The notes under the pieces were generated by a model that saw only the letters and a program-made list of their open reading frames with translations, was not told where the DNA came from and ran no database searches. DNA of 64,000 nucleotides. Origin: Mesorhizobium_G sp050247155 (GTDB taxonomy: Bacteria; Pseudomonadota; Alphaproteobacteria; Rhizobiales; Rhizobiaceae). Every line of letters starts with the position of its first letter. The stretch's first letter is position 1. The DNA lies in contig JBFWUS010000023.1 of assembly GCA_050247155.1 (NCBI GenBank), positions 4,542-68,541 on the forward strand, read 5' to 3'. The position numbers and the translations under genes were made by a program. Shown one piece after another: positions 8,621 through 17,521 of the stretch.

Positions 8621-9490
8621 ATGGCTTCAGTCGCATTTCTCGGTCTTGGCGTCATGGGCTATCCCATGGCCGCGCATCTGAAGAACAAGGGCGGGCATGA
8701 CGTCACCGTTTACAACCGCACCACGGCCAAGGCCGAAACCTGGGTCAAGCAACATGGCGGCGCATTCGCCAAAACACCGGCCGAGGCCGCTAAAGACAAG
8801 GATTTTGTCTTCGCCTGCGTCGGCAACGACGACGATCTGCGCTCGGTCACCACCGGCAAGGACGGCGCCTTCTCGACCATGAAGAAGGGCGCCGTCTTCA
8901 TCGACAACACGACTGCCTCGGCAGAGGTCGCGCGCGAACTTGCTGCCGCGGCCAAGGCGGCCGGCTTCGGGTTTCTCGATGCGCCCGTGTCGGGCGGACA
9001 GGCCGGCGCGGAAAATGGCGTGCTGACCGTGATGGTCGGCGGCGAGCAGGCCGATTTCGACAAGGCCAAGCCCGTCATCGAGGCCTATGCGCGAATGGTC
9101 GGGTTAATGGGCCCTTCCGGGGCAGGCCAACTCACCAAGATGATCAACCAGATCTGCATAGCCGGCCTAATCCAAGGCCTTTCCGAAGGCATTCATTTCG
9201 GCAAGAAGGCAGGTCTCGACATTGAAAAGGTCATCGACGTGATCTCCAAGGGCGCGGCCGGCTCCTGGCAGATGGAGAATCGCCACAAGACGATGAATGC
9301 CGGCAAGTACGATTACGGTTTCGCCGTCGATTGGATGCGCAAGGATCTCGGCATCTGTCTCGACGAAGCCGACCGCAATGGCGCGAAACTGCCGGTGACA
9401 GCGCTGGTCGATCAGTTCTACAAAGATGTGCAGGAGATGGGCGGCAAGCGTTGGGACACATCCTCGTTGCTGGCCAGACTGGAACGATGA
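8621..9490 (+). CDS. NAD(P)-dependent beta-hydroxyacid dehydrogenase (3-hydroxyisobutyrate dehydrogenase family)
   Basis: Soluble oxidoreductase of 289 residues. Seen: Rossmann motif VAFLGLGVMGYPMA at the N-terminus, the substrate motif DAPVSGGQAGAENG, and the catalytic lysine segment GAGQLTKMINQ (GxxxKxxxN type). The exact hydroxyacid substrate cannot be told. The ATG at 8621 is preferred over an in-frame TTG at 8600 because AAGGAACGGAACGC lies directly before it and the dinucleotide motif then starts at residue 4. Its stop overlaps the next ATG. Confidence 0.88.
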   Translation: MASVAFLGLGVMGYPMAAHLKNKGGHDVTVYNRTTAKAETWVKQHGGAFAKTPAEAAKDKDFVFACVGNDDDLRSVTTGKDGAFSTMKKGAVFIDNTTASAEVARELAAAAKAAGFGFLDAPVSGGQAGAENGVLTVMVGGEQADFDKAKPVIEAYARMVGLMGPSGAGQLTKMINQICIAGLIQGLSEGIHFGKKAGLDIEKVIDVISKGAAGSWQMENRHKTMNAGKYDYGFAVDWMRKDLGICLDEADRNGAKLPVTALVDQFYKDVQEMGGKRWDTSSLLARLER

Positions 9491-10008
9491 AAGCCGGCGC
9501 TGCAATCCTCATCCTGCTGTCGGCGATTGTCTGGTCTTCCCCAGCACTCGCCGAGCCTCAGCCTGTTCAGTGGCAGGATCTGCGCCCGTCAGCCGCAACT
9601 GAAATGTCATCGACCAAATCCCCGTTCGTCGATCGGGAAATCGAGATAAAGGGCTACCTCCTGCCGGTCGATCGCGAGGGCGACGATGTTTACGAGTTCC
9701 TGCTCGTCCCAGTCGCCGGCGCTTGCAGCCACATGCCGTCCCCGCCTCCGAACCAGATCATTCATGTTTCGTTGCGCACGCCCTATGCCGCGCGCGAAAT
9801 CTACGAGCCAGTGGCCGTTCGCGGCATTTTGAAGAGCGAGGATTCAAAGACCCAGCTTTTCATCCTGGACGGCGCAAAGGTCGTCGAAACCGCCTATTCC
9901 CTGGGACGGGCTAGCGTCTCGGCAGCGACCGACATGCCGCCGCCAATTGGTCTCGGCAACCCGCTGCTGTCGCATCGCAGCAAGCTTTCAGTCGAGCCCG
10001 CACGATGA
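9487..10008 (+). CDS. DUF3299 domain-containing exported protein
   Basis: Exported protein of 173 residues. A signal peptide of about 22 residues (ending ALA) is followed by a DUF3299 domain with the hallmark GYLLPVDREGDDVYEFLLVP and PPPPNQI-like segments (here SPPPNQIIHV). The function of the family is unknown. It overlaps the dehydrogenase upstream and alkD downstream by 4 bases each, so the three are probably translated together, although the products act in different compartments. Confidence 0.82.
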   Translation: MKAGAAILILLSAIVWSSPALAEPQPVQWQDLRPSAATEMSSTKSPFVDREIEIKGYLLPVDREGDDVYEFLLVPVAGACSHMPSPPPNQIIHVSLRTPYAAREIYEPVAVRGILKSEDSKTQLFILDGAKVVETAYSLGRASVSAATDMPPPIGLGNPLLSHRSKLSVEPAR

Positions 10009-10715
10009 CGCTTACGCCCAATTCCACAGCTTCCGAGGTGATCGTCCATCTGAAATCGTTCAGTTCGGAAAAAAACCGCGAGGGCATGAAACGCTATGGC
10101 ATCAAGATCGACCGCGCGCTGGGCATCTCGCATGGCGTGCAGCGCGACATTGCCAAGAAGATAAAGCGCAACCACGAACGCGCCTTCGAACTGTGGAAAA
10201 GCGGCATCATGGAGGCGCAATTCATCGCCTCGCAGACCGCTGATCCCAAACGCTTCACGGCAGACGATGCCCGCCGCTGGGCGGTCGAGTTCGACAGTTG
10301 GGACATAGTCGACGGCGTGTCTGACCTCTTCGTCGACACCGATCATTGGCGTCAACTCATCGAGGAATTCGCCGAGGATGAGCGCGAATTCGTGCGCCGC
10401 ACGGCTTTTGCCATGCTCTGCTGGGCGACGGTACACCGCAAGAAGGAACCGGACGCGACCTTCGCCGGCTACCTGCCGCTGGTCGAAAAACACGCCGCGG
10501 ACCCGCGCAACTTCGTCAAGAAGGCGGTCAATTGGGCGCTGCGCACCATCGGCAAGCGGTCGCTGACTCTACACGCGCCTGCCCTTGCGCTCGCCGAAAA
10601 ACTCGCCGCGTCGGATGACAAGACCGCCCGCTGGATCGGCAAAGATGCGGTGCGCGAACTCACGAACCCGAAACAGCTCGAGCGACTTCAGGCAAAGGCA
10701 GCCAAGACACGCTGA
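10005..10715 (+). CDS. DNA alkylation repair protein, AlkD-like
   Basis: HEAT-repeat-like alpha-helical protein of 236 residues matching the DNA alkylation repair family, which removes bulky or cationic alkylated bases without flipping them. Seen: KRYGIKIDRALGISHGVQRDIAKKI near the start, the DDARRWAVEFDSWDIVD segment, and VKKAVNWALRTIGK. The start overlaps the DUF3299 stop. It ends 3 bases before the convergent Lrp gene. Confidence 0.87.
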   Translation: MTLTPNSTASEVIVHLKSFSSEKNREGMKRYGIKIDRALGISHGVQRDIAKKIKRNHERAFELWKSGIMEAQFIASQTADPKRFTADDARRWAVEFDSWDIVDGVSDLFVDTDHWRQLIEEFAEDEREFVRRTAFAMLCWATVHRKKEPDATFAGYLPLVEKHAADPRNFVKKAVNWALRTIGKRSLTLHAPALALAEKLAASDDKTARWIGKDAVRELTNPKQLERLQAKAAKTR

Positions 10716-10718
10716 CGG

Positions 10719-11207
10719 CTAAGCCGCGCTCGCGCTCTCCTTATCCAGCATCATGTAATCGAGCGGCAGCTCGGTCGTGTATTTGATCTGCTCCATTGCG
10801 AACGACGACGACACGTCGCGGATTTCGATCTTGGCGATCATCCGCTTGTAGAAGGCGTCATAGGCCGCGATATCAGGCACGACGACGCGCAGCAGATAGT
10901 CCACATCGCCGCTCATGCGATAAAATTCAATGACTTCCGGGAATTCCTGAATAACTTCCGAGAAGCGCCGCAGCCATTCATGGCTGTGCGAATTCGTGCG
11001 GATGGCGACGAACACGGTCACCCGCGCATTGATCTTGTCCGGATCGAGAATGGCGACCCTACGCTTGATGACGCCCTCTTCCTCCAGCTTCTGGATGCGC
11101 CGCCAGCAGGGCGTCGTCGACAGGCCCACCTTTTTCGCCACATCGGCGACGGCGAGCGTGGCGTCCTCCTGCAAGAGGCGCAGAATTTTGCGGTCGAGGC
11201 GGTCCAT
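10719..11207 (-). CDS. Lrp/AsnC-family transcriptional regulator
   Basis: Regulator of 162 residues. N-terminal winged helix-turn-helix (DRKILRLLQEDATLAVADVAKKVGLS, then TPCWRRIQKLEEEGVIKRR) followed by the RAM ligand-binding domain with DYLLRVVVPDIAAYDAF. It probably responds to an amino acid. The target is unknown; it stands alone, and the upstream 112-base gap (11208-11319) would hold its promoter. Confidence 0.9.
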   Translation of the reverse strand: MDRLDRKILRLLQEDATLAVADVAKKVGLSTTPCWRRIQKLEEEGVIKRRVAILDPDKINARVTVFVAIRTNSHSHEWLRRFSEVIQEFPEVIEFYRMSGDVDYLLRVVVPDIAAYDAFYKRMIAKIEIRDVSSSFAMEQIKYTTELPLDYMMLDKESASAA

Positions 11208-11319
11208 GGGAGGCTCCGTAGAATGGAATCATCGCTCTCATAGCAAAATCGCTACCCAATTGGAAAGAAATTCTAACGCATTACCGCCGTGGCATAGCGA
11301 CCATGCCGTTCTGGCGATT

Positions 11320-11949
11320 TCAGCCGCGCCGCAGCAACCGGTCGACTTCGGCGCGCAGGAAAGGCAGCAGGTTCTGCTCGAACCAGAGATTTTTCTTCAG
11401 CCAACCCGTATTGCGCCACGATGGGTGCGGCATGGCCAGAATATGGGGGTCGTGCGTCTTGTCATAGACCCGTCTCCAGTCGGCGACCGTCTCTGTCAGC
11501 GACGCTGACCGCAGGTCGCCGAGATGCCATGCCTGAGCATAGAGACCGATGGCCACCACAAGCTCGACCTGTGGCATGGCGGTCAGGAATTTGGTCCGCC
11601 AGGCCGGCGCGCATTCGCGCCTCGGCGCCAGGTCGCCGCCCTTGGCGTCCTGGCCGGGAAAGCAGAAGCCCATAGGCAGGACGGCCAGCATGTCGCGGTC
11701 ATAAAATTCGGCGCGCGACATCCCCAACCATTCGCGCAGCCTGTCTCCGGAACGGTCGTCGAACGGTATGCCGGAGGCGTGCACTTTGGTTCCAGGCGCC
11801 TGCCCCGCGATTAGGATCTTTGCCGTGGCGGAGACCCGCGTCACCGGTCGTGGCTCGTGCGGCAGCGGCTTGCCCTGCGGGTTTTCCACACAGATCCGGC
11901 AGGCGCGAACCTCGTCCTCAAGCCGGACCAGTTCCGCTGCCCGGTTCAT
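11320..11949 (-). CDS. Uracil-DNA glycosylase family protein
   Basis: Protein of 209 residues with the uracil-DNA glycosylase superfamily fold. Seen: N-terminal CRICVENPQG segment, ILIAGQAPGTKVHASGIPFDDRSG (active-site motif 1 region), and C-terminal MPHPSWRNTGW (motif 2, HPS). The cysteine pattern of an Fe-S family 4 enzyme is not complete, so I call the superfamily only. The start at 11949 overlaps the end of the GST gene by 4 bases; a longer in-frame extension to 12195 is only a shadow of that gene. Confidence 0.82.
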   Translation of the reverse strand: MNRAAELVRLEDEVRACRICVENPQGKPLPHEPRPVTRVSATAKILIAGQAPGTKVHASGIPFDDRSGDRLREWLGMSRAEFYDRDMLAVLPMGFCFPGQDAKGGDLAPRRECAPAWRTKFLTAMPQVELVVAIGLYAQAWHLGDLRSASLTETVADWRRVYDKTHDPHILAMPHPSWRNTGWLKKNLWFEQNLLPFLRAEVDRLLRRG

Positions 11950-12557
11950 GCCTCGGCGCTGGGCCGCGCTTTTACCGCCGTATACCAGCGGCGCACATTG
12001 GCCAGTTCGTCCGGCAGGGAGATACGGGCCGGCTTCATGAAATCGATAGCGATCAGCCCTGTTATGTCGGCGATCGAATAGGCATTCCCGGCCACGAATT
12101 CGCGTGACGCCAGTTCGCCATCGAGCAGTTCGAGGAACGTCAGCGCTTTCGGCTTGTTGGCCTCGCCCCATTCGACGATCTGCGGCACTTCCCATTCCTT
12201 CATCGCCGGGTGGATGTGCCGAAACGCCTGCGCCACCGGGAACATGAGGTTAAGCTCCATACGGCGTTGCCACATCTCGACCAGTGCCTTGCCAAGCGCG
12301 CCCTCACCCATAAGCGCGGGTTTCGGATGCAGTTCTTCGAAGTAGCGGCAGATGGCGACCGACTCCGTCAGGATCGTCCCGTCCTCGAGTTCAAGCACGG
12401 GCAAACGCTGTAGTGGATTGCGGCTGGTGACGGCATCGCCCCGATGCTCCAGCGCACCCATATCGACGGGCACCAATGGCACCTCGATGCCTTTTTCCGC
12501 CAGAAAAATGCGTACCCGCCGCGGATTCGGCGCCTTGCCGCCATCGTAGAGTTTCAT
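11946..12557 (-). CDS. Glutathione S-transferase family protein
   Basis: Soluble protein of 203 residues: N-terminal thioredoxin-like domain (MKLYDGGKAPNPRRVRIFLAEKGI, later ILTESVAICRYFEE that binds glutathione) and a C-terminal helical domain. The ATG at 12557 is preceded by GGAG at a good distance; an in-frame TTG two codons upstream is less likely. Coupled by a 4-base overlap to the UDG-family gene. Confidence 0.88.
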   Translation of the reverse strand: MKLYDGGKAPNPRRVRIFLAEKGIEVPLVPVDMGALEHRGDAVTSRNPLQRLPVLELEDGTILTESVAICRYFEELHPKPALMGEGALGKALVEMWQRRMELNLMFPVAQAFRHIHPAMKEWEVPQIVEWGEANKPKALTFLELLDGELASREFVAGNAYSIADITGLIAIDFMKPARISLPDELANVRRWYTAVKARPSAEA

Positions 12558-12603
12558 GGGCAACTCCTATTGCCATGCAGAGCGACACAGTCAGGTTAGC
12601 GGG

Positions 12604-13221
12604 TCAAGGCCAGATCGCTTGGCGCAGCCATGACCAGAGGCTGACCAGCAAATCCCGTTCGGGCTCGTCAGCCCTGCCGTGCTCGTGCTCGATGCGCCAG
12701 TCGCGCGGCCGCTGGAAGTCGCCTTGCCAAAGCCCCCGCTTTGCCTTGCGTGCTTCCGCTTCCTCGCTGCCATAGCCGCCATAGGCGACGGCCCATCCCT
12801 GCCGCACCATCGCGCCGTTGATGTCCAGCGCCGGGCTCCCGACGCTGCAAACGACGAGCGGCCGCTGATATTTGTCCCGCTCCCAGCCGTTACAGATCAC
12901 GGCCTTGCCTGCGGTCATCGCAGCCAACGCCGCCCGAGCCTGGCGTCCACAGGGATAGGTCTCGCCGCCGGCGCTACAGTTCTGTCGATATTCTGGCGCA
13001 TCGATGCCGCGCAGGCGCATGCGTTGGCCCTGCACGGTCAACGTGTCGCCGTCGTGGATCGTAGCTGCGCCGGCATTTGACCGCTCCGCCACGCGGTCGA
13101 GCCGCGCCGCCAGCAGCAACGACAGGCCGATAATAACGGCCGCCAGCACATAGTCCGACCAGCGCAGCAACCGGCGTCCGCCCGAAGACGAAGGCGGGCT
13201 TCGAAAACGGCCGCGACTCAT
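12604..13221 (-). CDS. Membrane-anchored thermonuclease (SNase-like) protein
   Basis: Protein of 205 residues. One N-terminal membrane segment (about residues 24-41, YVLAAVIIGLSLLLAARL) is followed by a staphylococcal-nuclease-like domain: DGDTLTVQGQRMRLRGIDAPE and RDKYQRPLVVC, ending near KAKRGLWQG. This suggests a periplasm-facing calcium-type nuclease. The C-terminal tail of about 35 residues is not part of the domain. It is divergent from the histidine kinase gene. Confidence 0.83.
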   Translation of the reverse strand: MSRGRFRSPPSSSGGRRLLRWSDYVLAAVIIGLSLLLAARLDRVAERSNAGAATIHDGDTLTVQGQRMRLRGIDAPEYRQNCSAGGETYPCGRQARAALAAMTAGKAVICNGWERDKYQRPLVVCSVGSPALDINGAMVRQGWAVAYGGYGSEEAEARKAKRGLWQGDFQRPRDWRIEHEHGRADEPERDLLVSLWSWLRQAIWP

Positions 13222-13297
13222 ATGGCAAACAGTCTCTTAATCATTCGCCGCTAGCGTGAACGATACACATCGAACCGGCAATGTATGCAGTTCCGGA

Positions 13298-14818
13298 ATG
13301 GCGCTTAGCTCCAACACCACGGACAAGTTCATCGTTGATCGCCGCAAGACGCGCCGCGATACTGATGTCGCGCGCGCCATTCGCCAGACACGGGAAAAGT
13401 TGTCGCAAAAGCCCGGCAATCCGGCATTCGACCGAGAGCTGCTGACATTGCATGCCCATGCATTGGTCGCCAGCACAGCTCCTATCGCGCTGCTCATCGT
13501 CGCCGTCACCGCGGTCGGCTCTTCCGCCGGCGTTGGCCTGCCGCTTGCAATCTGGTGCATCTTTTCATTGGCCTGCTATTTGATGCTCGCCTGGTATGCC
13601 CAGCGCGTCGAAAACACCGATCCAGCTAAATTCAATGTCACCGCCATCCGCCGCAACTTCATGATCGGGCACGCTTTTACAGGTCTAGCGTGGACCTATT
13701 TCGCCTATGTCGATTGCAGCACTTGTGGCGTCGATTTCCTACCTGTCATCAAGGCCGTCATCTTGTTGATCGCCATGGCGGCGAGTACGGTGATCACGTC
13801 GCACCTCACGGGCGCCCTGCCGCTCACCTTTGTCGGCGCTCTGGTCGCCTATTTCGTCGCCGTCGGATGGAGGCCCGCGCCGCTGGAACTGATCATGGCG
13901 TCGCTGCTTCCGGTGTCGCTTGCCTATTTTACCTACGTTTCCACCCGCATGAAGCGATCTACATTGCAGGTCCTGTCGTTTCGTACCGAAAAGGACGGTC
14001 TGATCGCGGAACTCGAAACCGCAAAATCGATGTCGGACGAGGCCAGGAGGCGCGCGGAGGAAGCCAATCTTGCGAAATCGCGCTTCCTCGCCTCGATGAG
14101 CCATGAGCTCAGGACGCCGCTCAATGCGATCCTTGGCTTTTCCGAGGTCATGGCGAATGAGGTGCTGGGACCTATGTCGAGCCCCACCTATAAGGAGTAC
14201 GCTGGCGACATCCATGCCTCGGGCAAACATCTGCTCGATCTGATCAACGAAATCCTCGACCTGTCACGCATCGAGGCAGGCCGCTACCAGATGAACGAAG
14301 AGCAGATGTTCCTGCTCGACACCATGGAAGAATGTTGCCATCTCATGGAGTTGCGGGCGCGCGGCAAGCAGATCCGCATTGTCCAGCAATTCGAGAAGGA
14401 TTTGCCGCGGCTCTTTGCCGACGAGCGCGCGGTGCGGCAGATCGGCCTCAACCTGCTGTCGAACGCCATCAAATTTACCCCGATGGGGGGTGAAATTCGT
14501 GTGCGTGTGGGCTGGACAGCCGGCGGCGGGCAGTATGTCGCCATCAAAGACAATGGACCGGGCATTCCCGAGGATGAAATCCCGGTCGTGCTCTCGGCTT
14601 TCGGCCAGGGCTCCATTGCCATCAAAAGCGCGGAACAAGGCACCGGTCTTGGCCTGCCGATCGTCCAAGGGCTGGTCGCTATGCATGGCGGCGATTTCAA
14701 GCTGCATTCCAAACTGCGGGAAGGCACCGAGGTTATCGTGATCTTCCCCTCTTCGCGCGTGATGGAAAAACTGCCTGCCTTGCCGACGCAGGCGGCTGCC
14801 GGCGGGCGCGCGCGCTGA
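13298..14818 (+). CDS. Membrane sensor histidine kinase
   Basis: About 506 residues. The N-terminal half has about six membrane segments without a periplasmic sensor domain. A coiled linker (ELETAKSMSDEARRRAEEA) leads to the dimerisation box SRFLASMSHELRTPLNAIL with the phospho-accepting His, then the ATPase domain with NLLSNAIKFTP (N box), DNGPGIP (G1) and GTGLGLPI (G2). The kinase core resembles the PleC/DivJ/PdhS group of alphaproteobacteria; no response regulator is adjacent. The ATG at 13298 was chosen; an in-frame GTG at 13256 would add 14 residues. Confidence 0.88.
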   Translation: MALSSNTTDKFIVDRRKTRRDTDVARAIRQTREKLSQKPGNPAFDRELLTLHAHALVASTAPIALLIVAVTAVGSSAGVGLPLAIWCIFSLACYLMLAWYAQRVENTDPAKFNVTAIRRNFMIGHAFTGLAWTYFAYVDCSTCGVDFLPVIKAVILLIAMAASTVITSHLTGALPLTFVGALVAYFVAVGWRPAPLELIMASLLPVSLAYFTYVSTRMKRSTLQVLSFRTEKDGLIAELETAKSMSDEARRRAEEANLAKSRFLASMSHELRTPLNAILGFSEVMANEVLGPMSSPTYKEYAGDIHASGKHLLDLINEILDLSRIEAGRYQMNEEQMFLLDTMEECCHLMELRARGKQIRIVQQFEKDLPRLFADERAVRQIGLNLLSNAIKFTPMGGEIRVRVGWTAGGGQYVAIKDNGPGIPEDEIPVVLSAFGQGSIAIKSAEQGTGLGLPIVQGLVAMHGGDFKLHSKLREGTEVIVIFPSSRVMEKLPALPTQAAAGGRAR

Positions 14819-14823
14819 ATATC

Positions 14824-15786
14824 TTACGCTGCGGCCACCGTGGCTGCCTTCAGAACGCTCACGGCCAAAGCGGAGTCGATGCCCGGTCCCACGCCGCCGC
14901 TTTCGATCGACAGATAGTCCAGTCCCATTATTCTCGCCGTCTCGGACGCTCGTTCCAGCGGGAAATTAGCGGCCAGAACGCAGTGGGCAACCGCATCGGG
15001 GCGAATGTGGTGCAACACGGCCGCGGCCGCCAGAGCCGAAATATCTTCCAGGACAATAGGGGCCTTCTCCATGCGCGCGGCAATGATCGCGCCGGCCATA
15101 GCGGCAATCTCGCGCCCACCCAGTCTGCTCATCAGGTCGAGCGGATCCGCTGGAGAAGACCTGTGCCGTCTCAGAGCAGCATCGATTGCCGTCGTTTCCC
15201 GCAGCGCGACATGTGGCGGGCCATTTTTGGAGACCCAAAGCGACGCCTGGCTGCCGGAGATCGCCGCCAGCAGCGCAGCCGCACTTGCTTCGCCTCCGGC
15301 ACCAATACTGCTGAGACAGACCAAATCATGGCCGCCTGCGACGGCTTCCATGCCAAAGGCCATCGTTGCTGCGCAGGCGCGTTCATCGAGTGCCGCGTCC
15401 TGTGTGATGTCGCCGGTAGGCACATCCAGCGCCAGATCCAGCATCTTGAGGCCTATGTTGCCGTCGGCGCACAGCCGCGACAATACGCCCTGGCCGGCCG
15501 AAACCGCCCCGACATAGGCGCTCACCTGACCTTCGCTCGGGCCGGACACGCCATGCGCAGCGATGCCGTGAGAGCCGGCAAAGATAGCGATGACCGGCTT
15601 GTTGACGTGCGGCGGCGCATCGCCGGACCATGTGGATAGCCACACCGCCGCGTTTTCCACGGCGCCTCCCGTCGAGAGACTGGCCTTGCGACATGAAGCG
15701 CGGGCAACCGCGCCGGCAGCATCATCCCCGTCGGGTAAGGATTGGAGCAGATTTCGTATGTCGTCGAACGGAGAGGTCACAGGCAT
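14824..15786 (-). CDS. cobT: Nicotinate-nucleotide-dimethylbenzimidazole phosphoribosyltransferase
   Basis: Enzyme of the lower-ligand branch of cobalamin synthesis; makes alpha-ribazole phosphate from dimethylbenzimidazole and nicotinate mononucleotide (called CobU in some older nomenclature). Seen: VIAIFAGSHGIAAHGVS near residue 68, the CLSSIGAGGEASAAALL segment, and the C-terminal DYLSIESGGVGPGIDSALA; 320 residues. The ATG at 15786 is a good match to family starts. The cobS gene often found next to it is absent; the neighbour across the promoter is a DUF1289 gene. Confidence 0.92.
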   Translation of the reverse strand: MPVTSPFDDIRNLLQSLPDGDDAAGAVARASCRKASLSTGGAVENAAVWLSTWSGDAPPHVNKPVIAIFAGSHGIAAHGVSGPSEGQVSAYVGAVSAGQGVLSRLCADGNIGLKMLDLALDVPTGDITQDAALDERACAATMAFGMEAVAGGHDLVCLSSIGAGGEASAAALLAAISGSQASLWVSKNGPPHVALRETTAIDAALRRHRSSPADPLDLMSRLGGREIAAMAGAIIAARMEKAPIVLEDISALAAAAVLHHIRPDAVAHCVLAANFPLERASETARIMGLDYLSIESGGVGPGIDSALAVSVLKAATVAAA

Positions 15787-15944
15787 GGCTTGGCCGGGTG
15801 TCGAAAATGTGCGTCTTGATAGGCTTGGACTACCGCTGGTGCAATGGCGCTATCTTGCGTCAGGCCAGCCACTGCGCCATCTCAAGCTAGGCAGAACCTT
15901 TCATGCTCGTGTAGGTGTCGAAGGTTCCAGGAATTGCGACAATC

Positions 15945-16169
15945 ATGGAATCACCCTGTATTCTCGTCTGCTCGATCGACATGCGCACCGGATATTGCTT
16001 CGGTTGCGGCCGCACGCGCGATGAGATTGCCGCCTGGACCGGCTACAGCTCTGGCGAACGCCGCGCCATCATGGCGCTCTTGCCGGGTCGCTTGGACACG
16101 GTCGAGCGTAAACCAAGACGCGAAACCCGCCGCGCGCGCATGGCGCGTGAGCGGGGAGAGGCGGGGTAG
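15945..16169 (+). CDS. DUF1289 domain-containing small cysteine protein
   Basis: Small protein of 74 residues. The DUF1289 pattern is clear: SPCILVCSIDMRTGYCFGCGRTRDEIAAW, with the four-cysteine cluster C-C-C-C likely binding metal. The function is unknown. The ATG at 15945 places the SPC motif at residue 3; an in-frame GTG at 15915 is possible. The C-terminal tail is very arginine-rich. It ends 5 bases before the membrane-protein gene, probably one transcript. Confidence 0.82.
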   Translation: MESPCILVCSIDMRTGYCFGCGRTRDEIAAWTGYSSGERRAIMALLPGRLDTVERKPRRETRRARMARERGEAG

Positions 16170-16174
16170 CTGCA

Positions 16175-16528
16175 ATGAGCCGCGACACGCTCTTTTGGGT
16201 GGTGATGGGCCTCATCGGCGCGGCCGTGATCCTGTTGATGATGAACAACGATGCGGGAGCAACCTTCGGCGTTGAGAACTACCAGTTCGCGTCTCTCGTC
16301 TTTCTCGGCTCGATCGGCCGGGTCTTCGCCGTCAGCTTGTTCGGCCGAGGGGCGGCCATGGGCCCCCTGCTGCGCATCGCGGCAATGTGGCTTTGTCTGT
16401 TCCTGGGATTGATGGTCGCCTATCAGGTGCTGGCACGCTTCGACATGCTGCCGGAGAATTTCCGATCGCAATCTGCTCCCGTGGAAACGCGGTCGGCCGC
16501 CGCCGGCGAGACTGATCAGCGAACCTGA
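16175..16528 (+). CDS. Small membrane protein resembling the N-terminus of TIGR02281 aspartyl proteases
   Basis: Protein of 117 residues with three hydrophobic segments and a short polar tail. The first 90 residues (NNDAGATFGVENYQFASLVFLG and following) resemble the membrane part of the clan AA retropepsin-like proteases that rhizobia often encode in this place after a DUF1289 gene. The protease domain with its DTG/DTGAS motif is absent: the frame stops after a short linker and overlaps the convergent MerR gene by 13 bases. It may be a true short paralogue or a truncated gene. Confidence 0.65.
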   Translation: MSRDTLFWVVMGLIGAAVILLMMNNDAGATFGVENYQFASLVFLGSIGRVFAVSLFGRGAAMGPLLRIAAMWLCLFLGLMVAYQVLARFDMLPENFRSQSAPVETRSAAAGETDQRT

Positions 16529-17061
16529 TCGAGCAGACGCTTGCACTCCAGCAGGTCGAACAGGGCCTCCTGCAACAGCGCGCGATTGTCACGCGACAGC
16601 TTGGAATTGTCGGGCGCAAGCGCCGCCTCGTCATCGGCCTTACCGAGGCCGAAAAAGCGCTTGTTCGGCTTGGCCTTTGCCTCGCCGACCAAGACTTCGT
16701 CCTCGCGATTGCGCGCCGGCGCGTGCGGCGCTTCCGCTGCCGCGGTTTCGGCCTGGCGGCGTTGGGCGATCGCCTCGATAGCCGCTACATCGCCATGCCC
16801 GATCGAGATAAGAAATTGATTGCCGTTTTCGCGCAGCAGCTTTTGCACGCCTTTGATCGTATACCCCTGGTCGTAGAGCATATGACGAATGCCCTTGATC
16901 AATTCGACATCCTGCGGCCGGTAGTAGCGGCGGCCGCCGCCCCGTTTCATGGGTTTGATTTGCGTGAATCGTGTTTCCCAGAACCGCAGCACATGCTGAG
17001 GCAGGTCGAGATCTTCCGCGACTTCGCTGATCGTCCGAAAGGCGTCAGGACTCTTGTCCAT
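16516..17061 (-). CDS. MerR-family transcriptional regulator
   Basis: Regulator of 181 residues. N-terminal MerR winged helix (FRTISEVAEDLDLPQHVLRFWE, RRYYRPQDVELIKGI) and a dimerisation helix with YTIKGVQKLL; the C-terminal half is low-complexity and lacks metal-binding cysteines. In Hyphomicrobiales this gene regularly follows ihfA, as here. The regulated genes are unknown. Confidence 0.9.
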   Translation of the reverse strand: MDKSPDAFRTISEVAEDLDLPQHVLRFWETRFTQIKPMKRGGGRRYYRPQDVELIKGIRHMLYDQGYTIKGVQKLLRENGNQFLISIGHGDVAAIEAIAQRRQAETAAAEAPHAPARNREDEVLVGEAKAKPNKRFFGLGKADDEAALAPDNSKLSRDNRALLQEALFDLLECKRLLDQVR

Positions 17062-17200
17062 GCCGGCACCCTTCCCAGTATCGCGCCGAATCGTAACACA
17101 TTTCAGCGGTTTGTCGGCTAGAATTCAAGTCCGGCGACAAACAAGACGGGGGGAAAGTCCGGCGAGGCGGCAATCGGCCATTCGCTCACGCAATCGCGCG

Positions 17201-17521
17201 CTACTTCGCAGCCTTGGCGCCTGCGCCATGTGCCTTCAGGATGCGGTTCTTCAGAACATTCGACGCCTTGAAGGTCATAACCCTGCGCGGCAGGATCGGC
17301 ACTTCCTCGCCGGTCTTCGGATTGCGACCGATGCGTTCGTTTTTGTCGCGCACGTGAAATGTGGCGAAGGACGACAACTTCACGGTCTCGCCGCGGACGA
17401 TGGCATCGCAGATTTCATCGATCACGGATTCGACTAGGTCCGCCGATTCGGTCCGGGAGAGCCCTACTTTTCTGTAGACGGCTTCGGCGAGGTCGGCGCG
17501 CGTAAGTGTTTTTCCTCCCAT
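17201..17521 (-). CDS. ihfA: Integration host factor subunit alpha
   Basis: DNA-bending nucleoid protein of 106 residues that pairs with IHF-beta. Seen: TLTRADLAEAVYRKVGLSR at the start and the DNA-intercalating arm region GRNPKTGEEVPILPRRV. It lies between fabH and merR in the same direction, the usual alphaproteobacterial order. Confidence 0.95.
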   Translation of the reverse strand: MGGKTLTRADLAEAVYRKVGLSRTESADLVESVIDEICDAIVRGETVKLSSFATFHVRDKNERIGRNPKTGEEVPILPRRVMTFKASNVLKNRILKAHGAGAKAAK

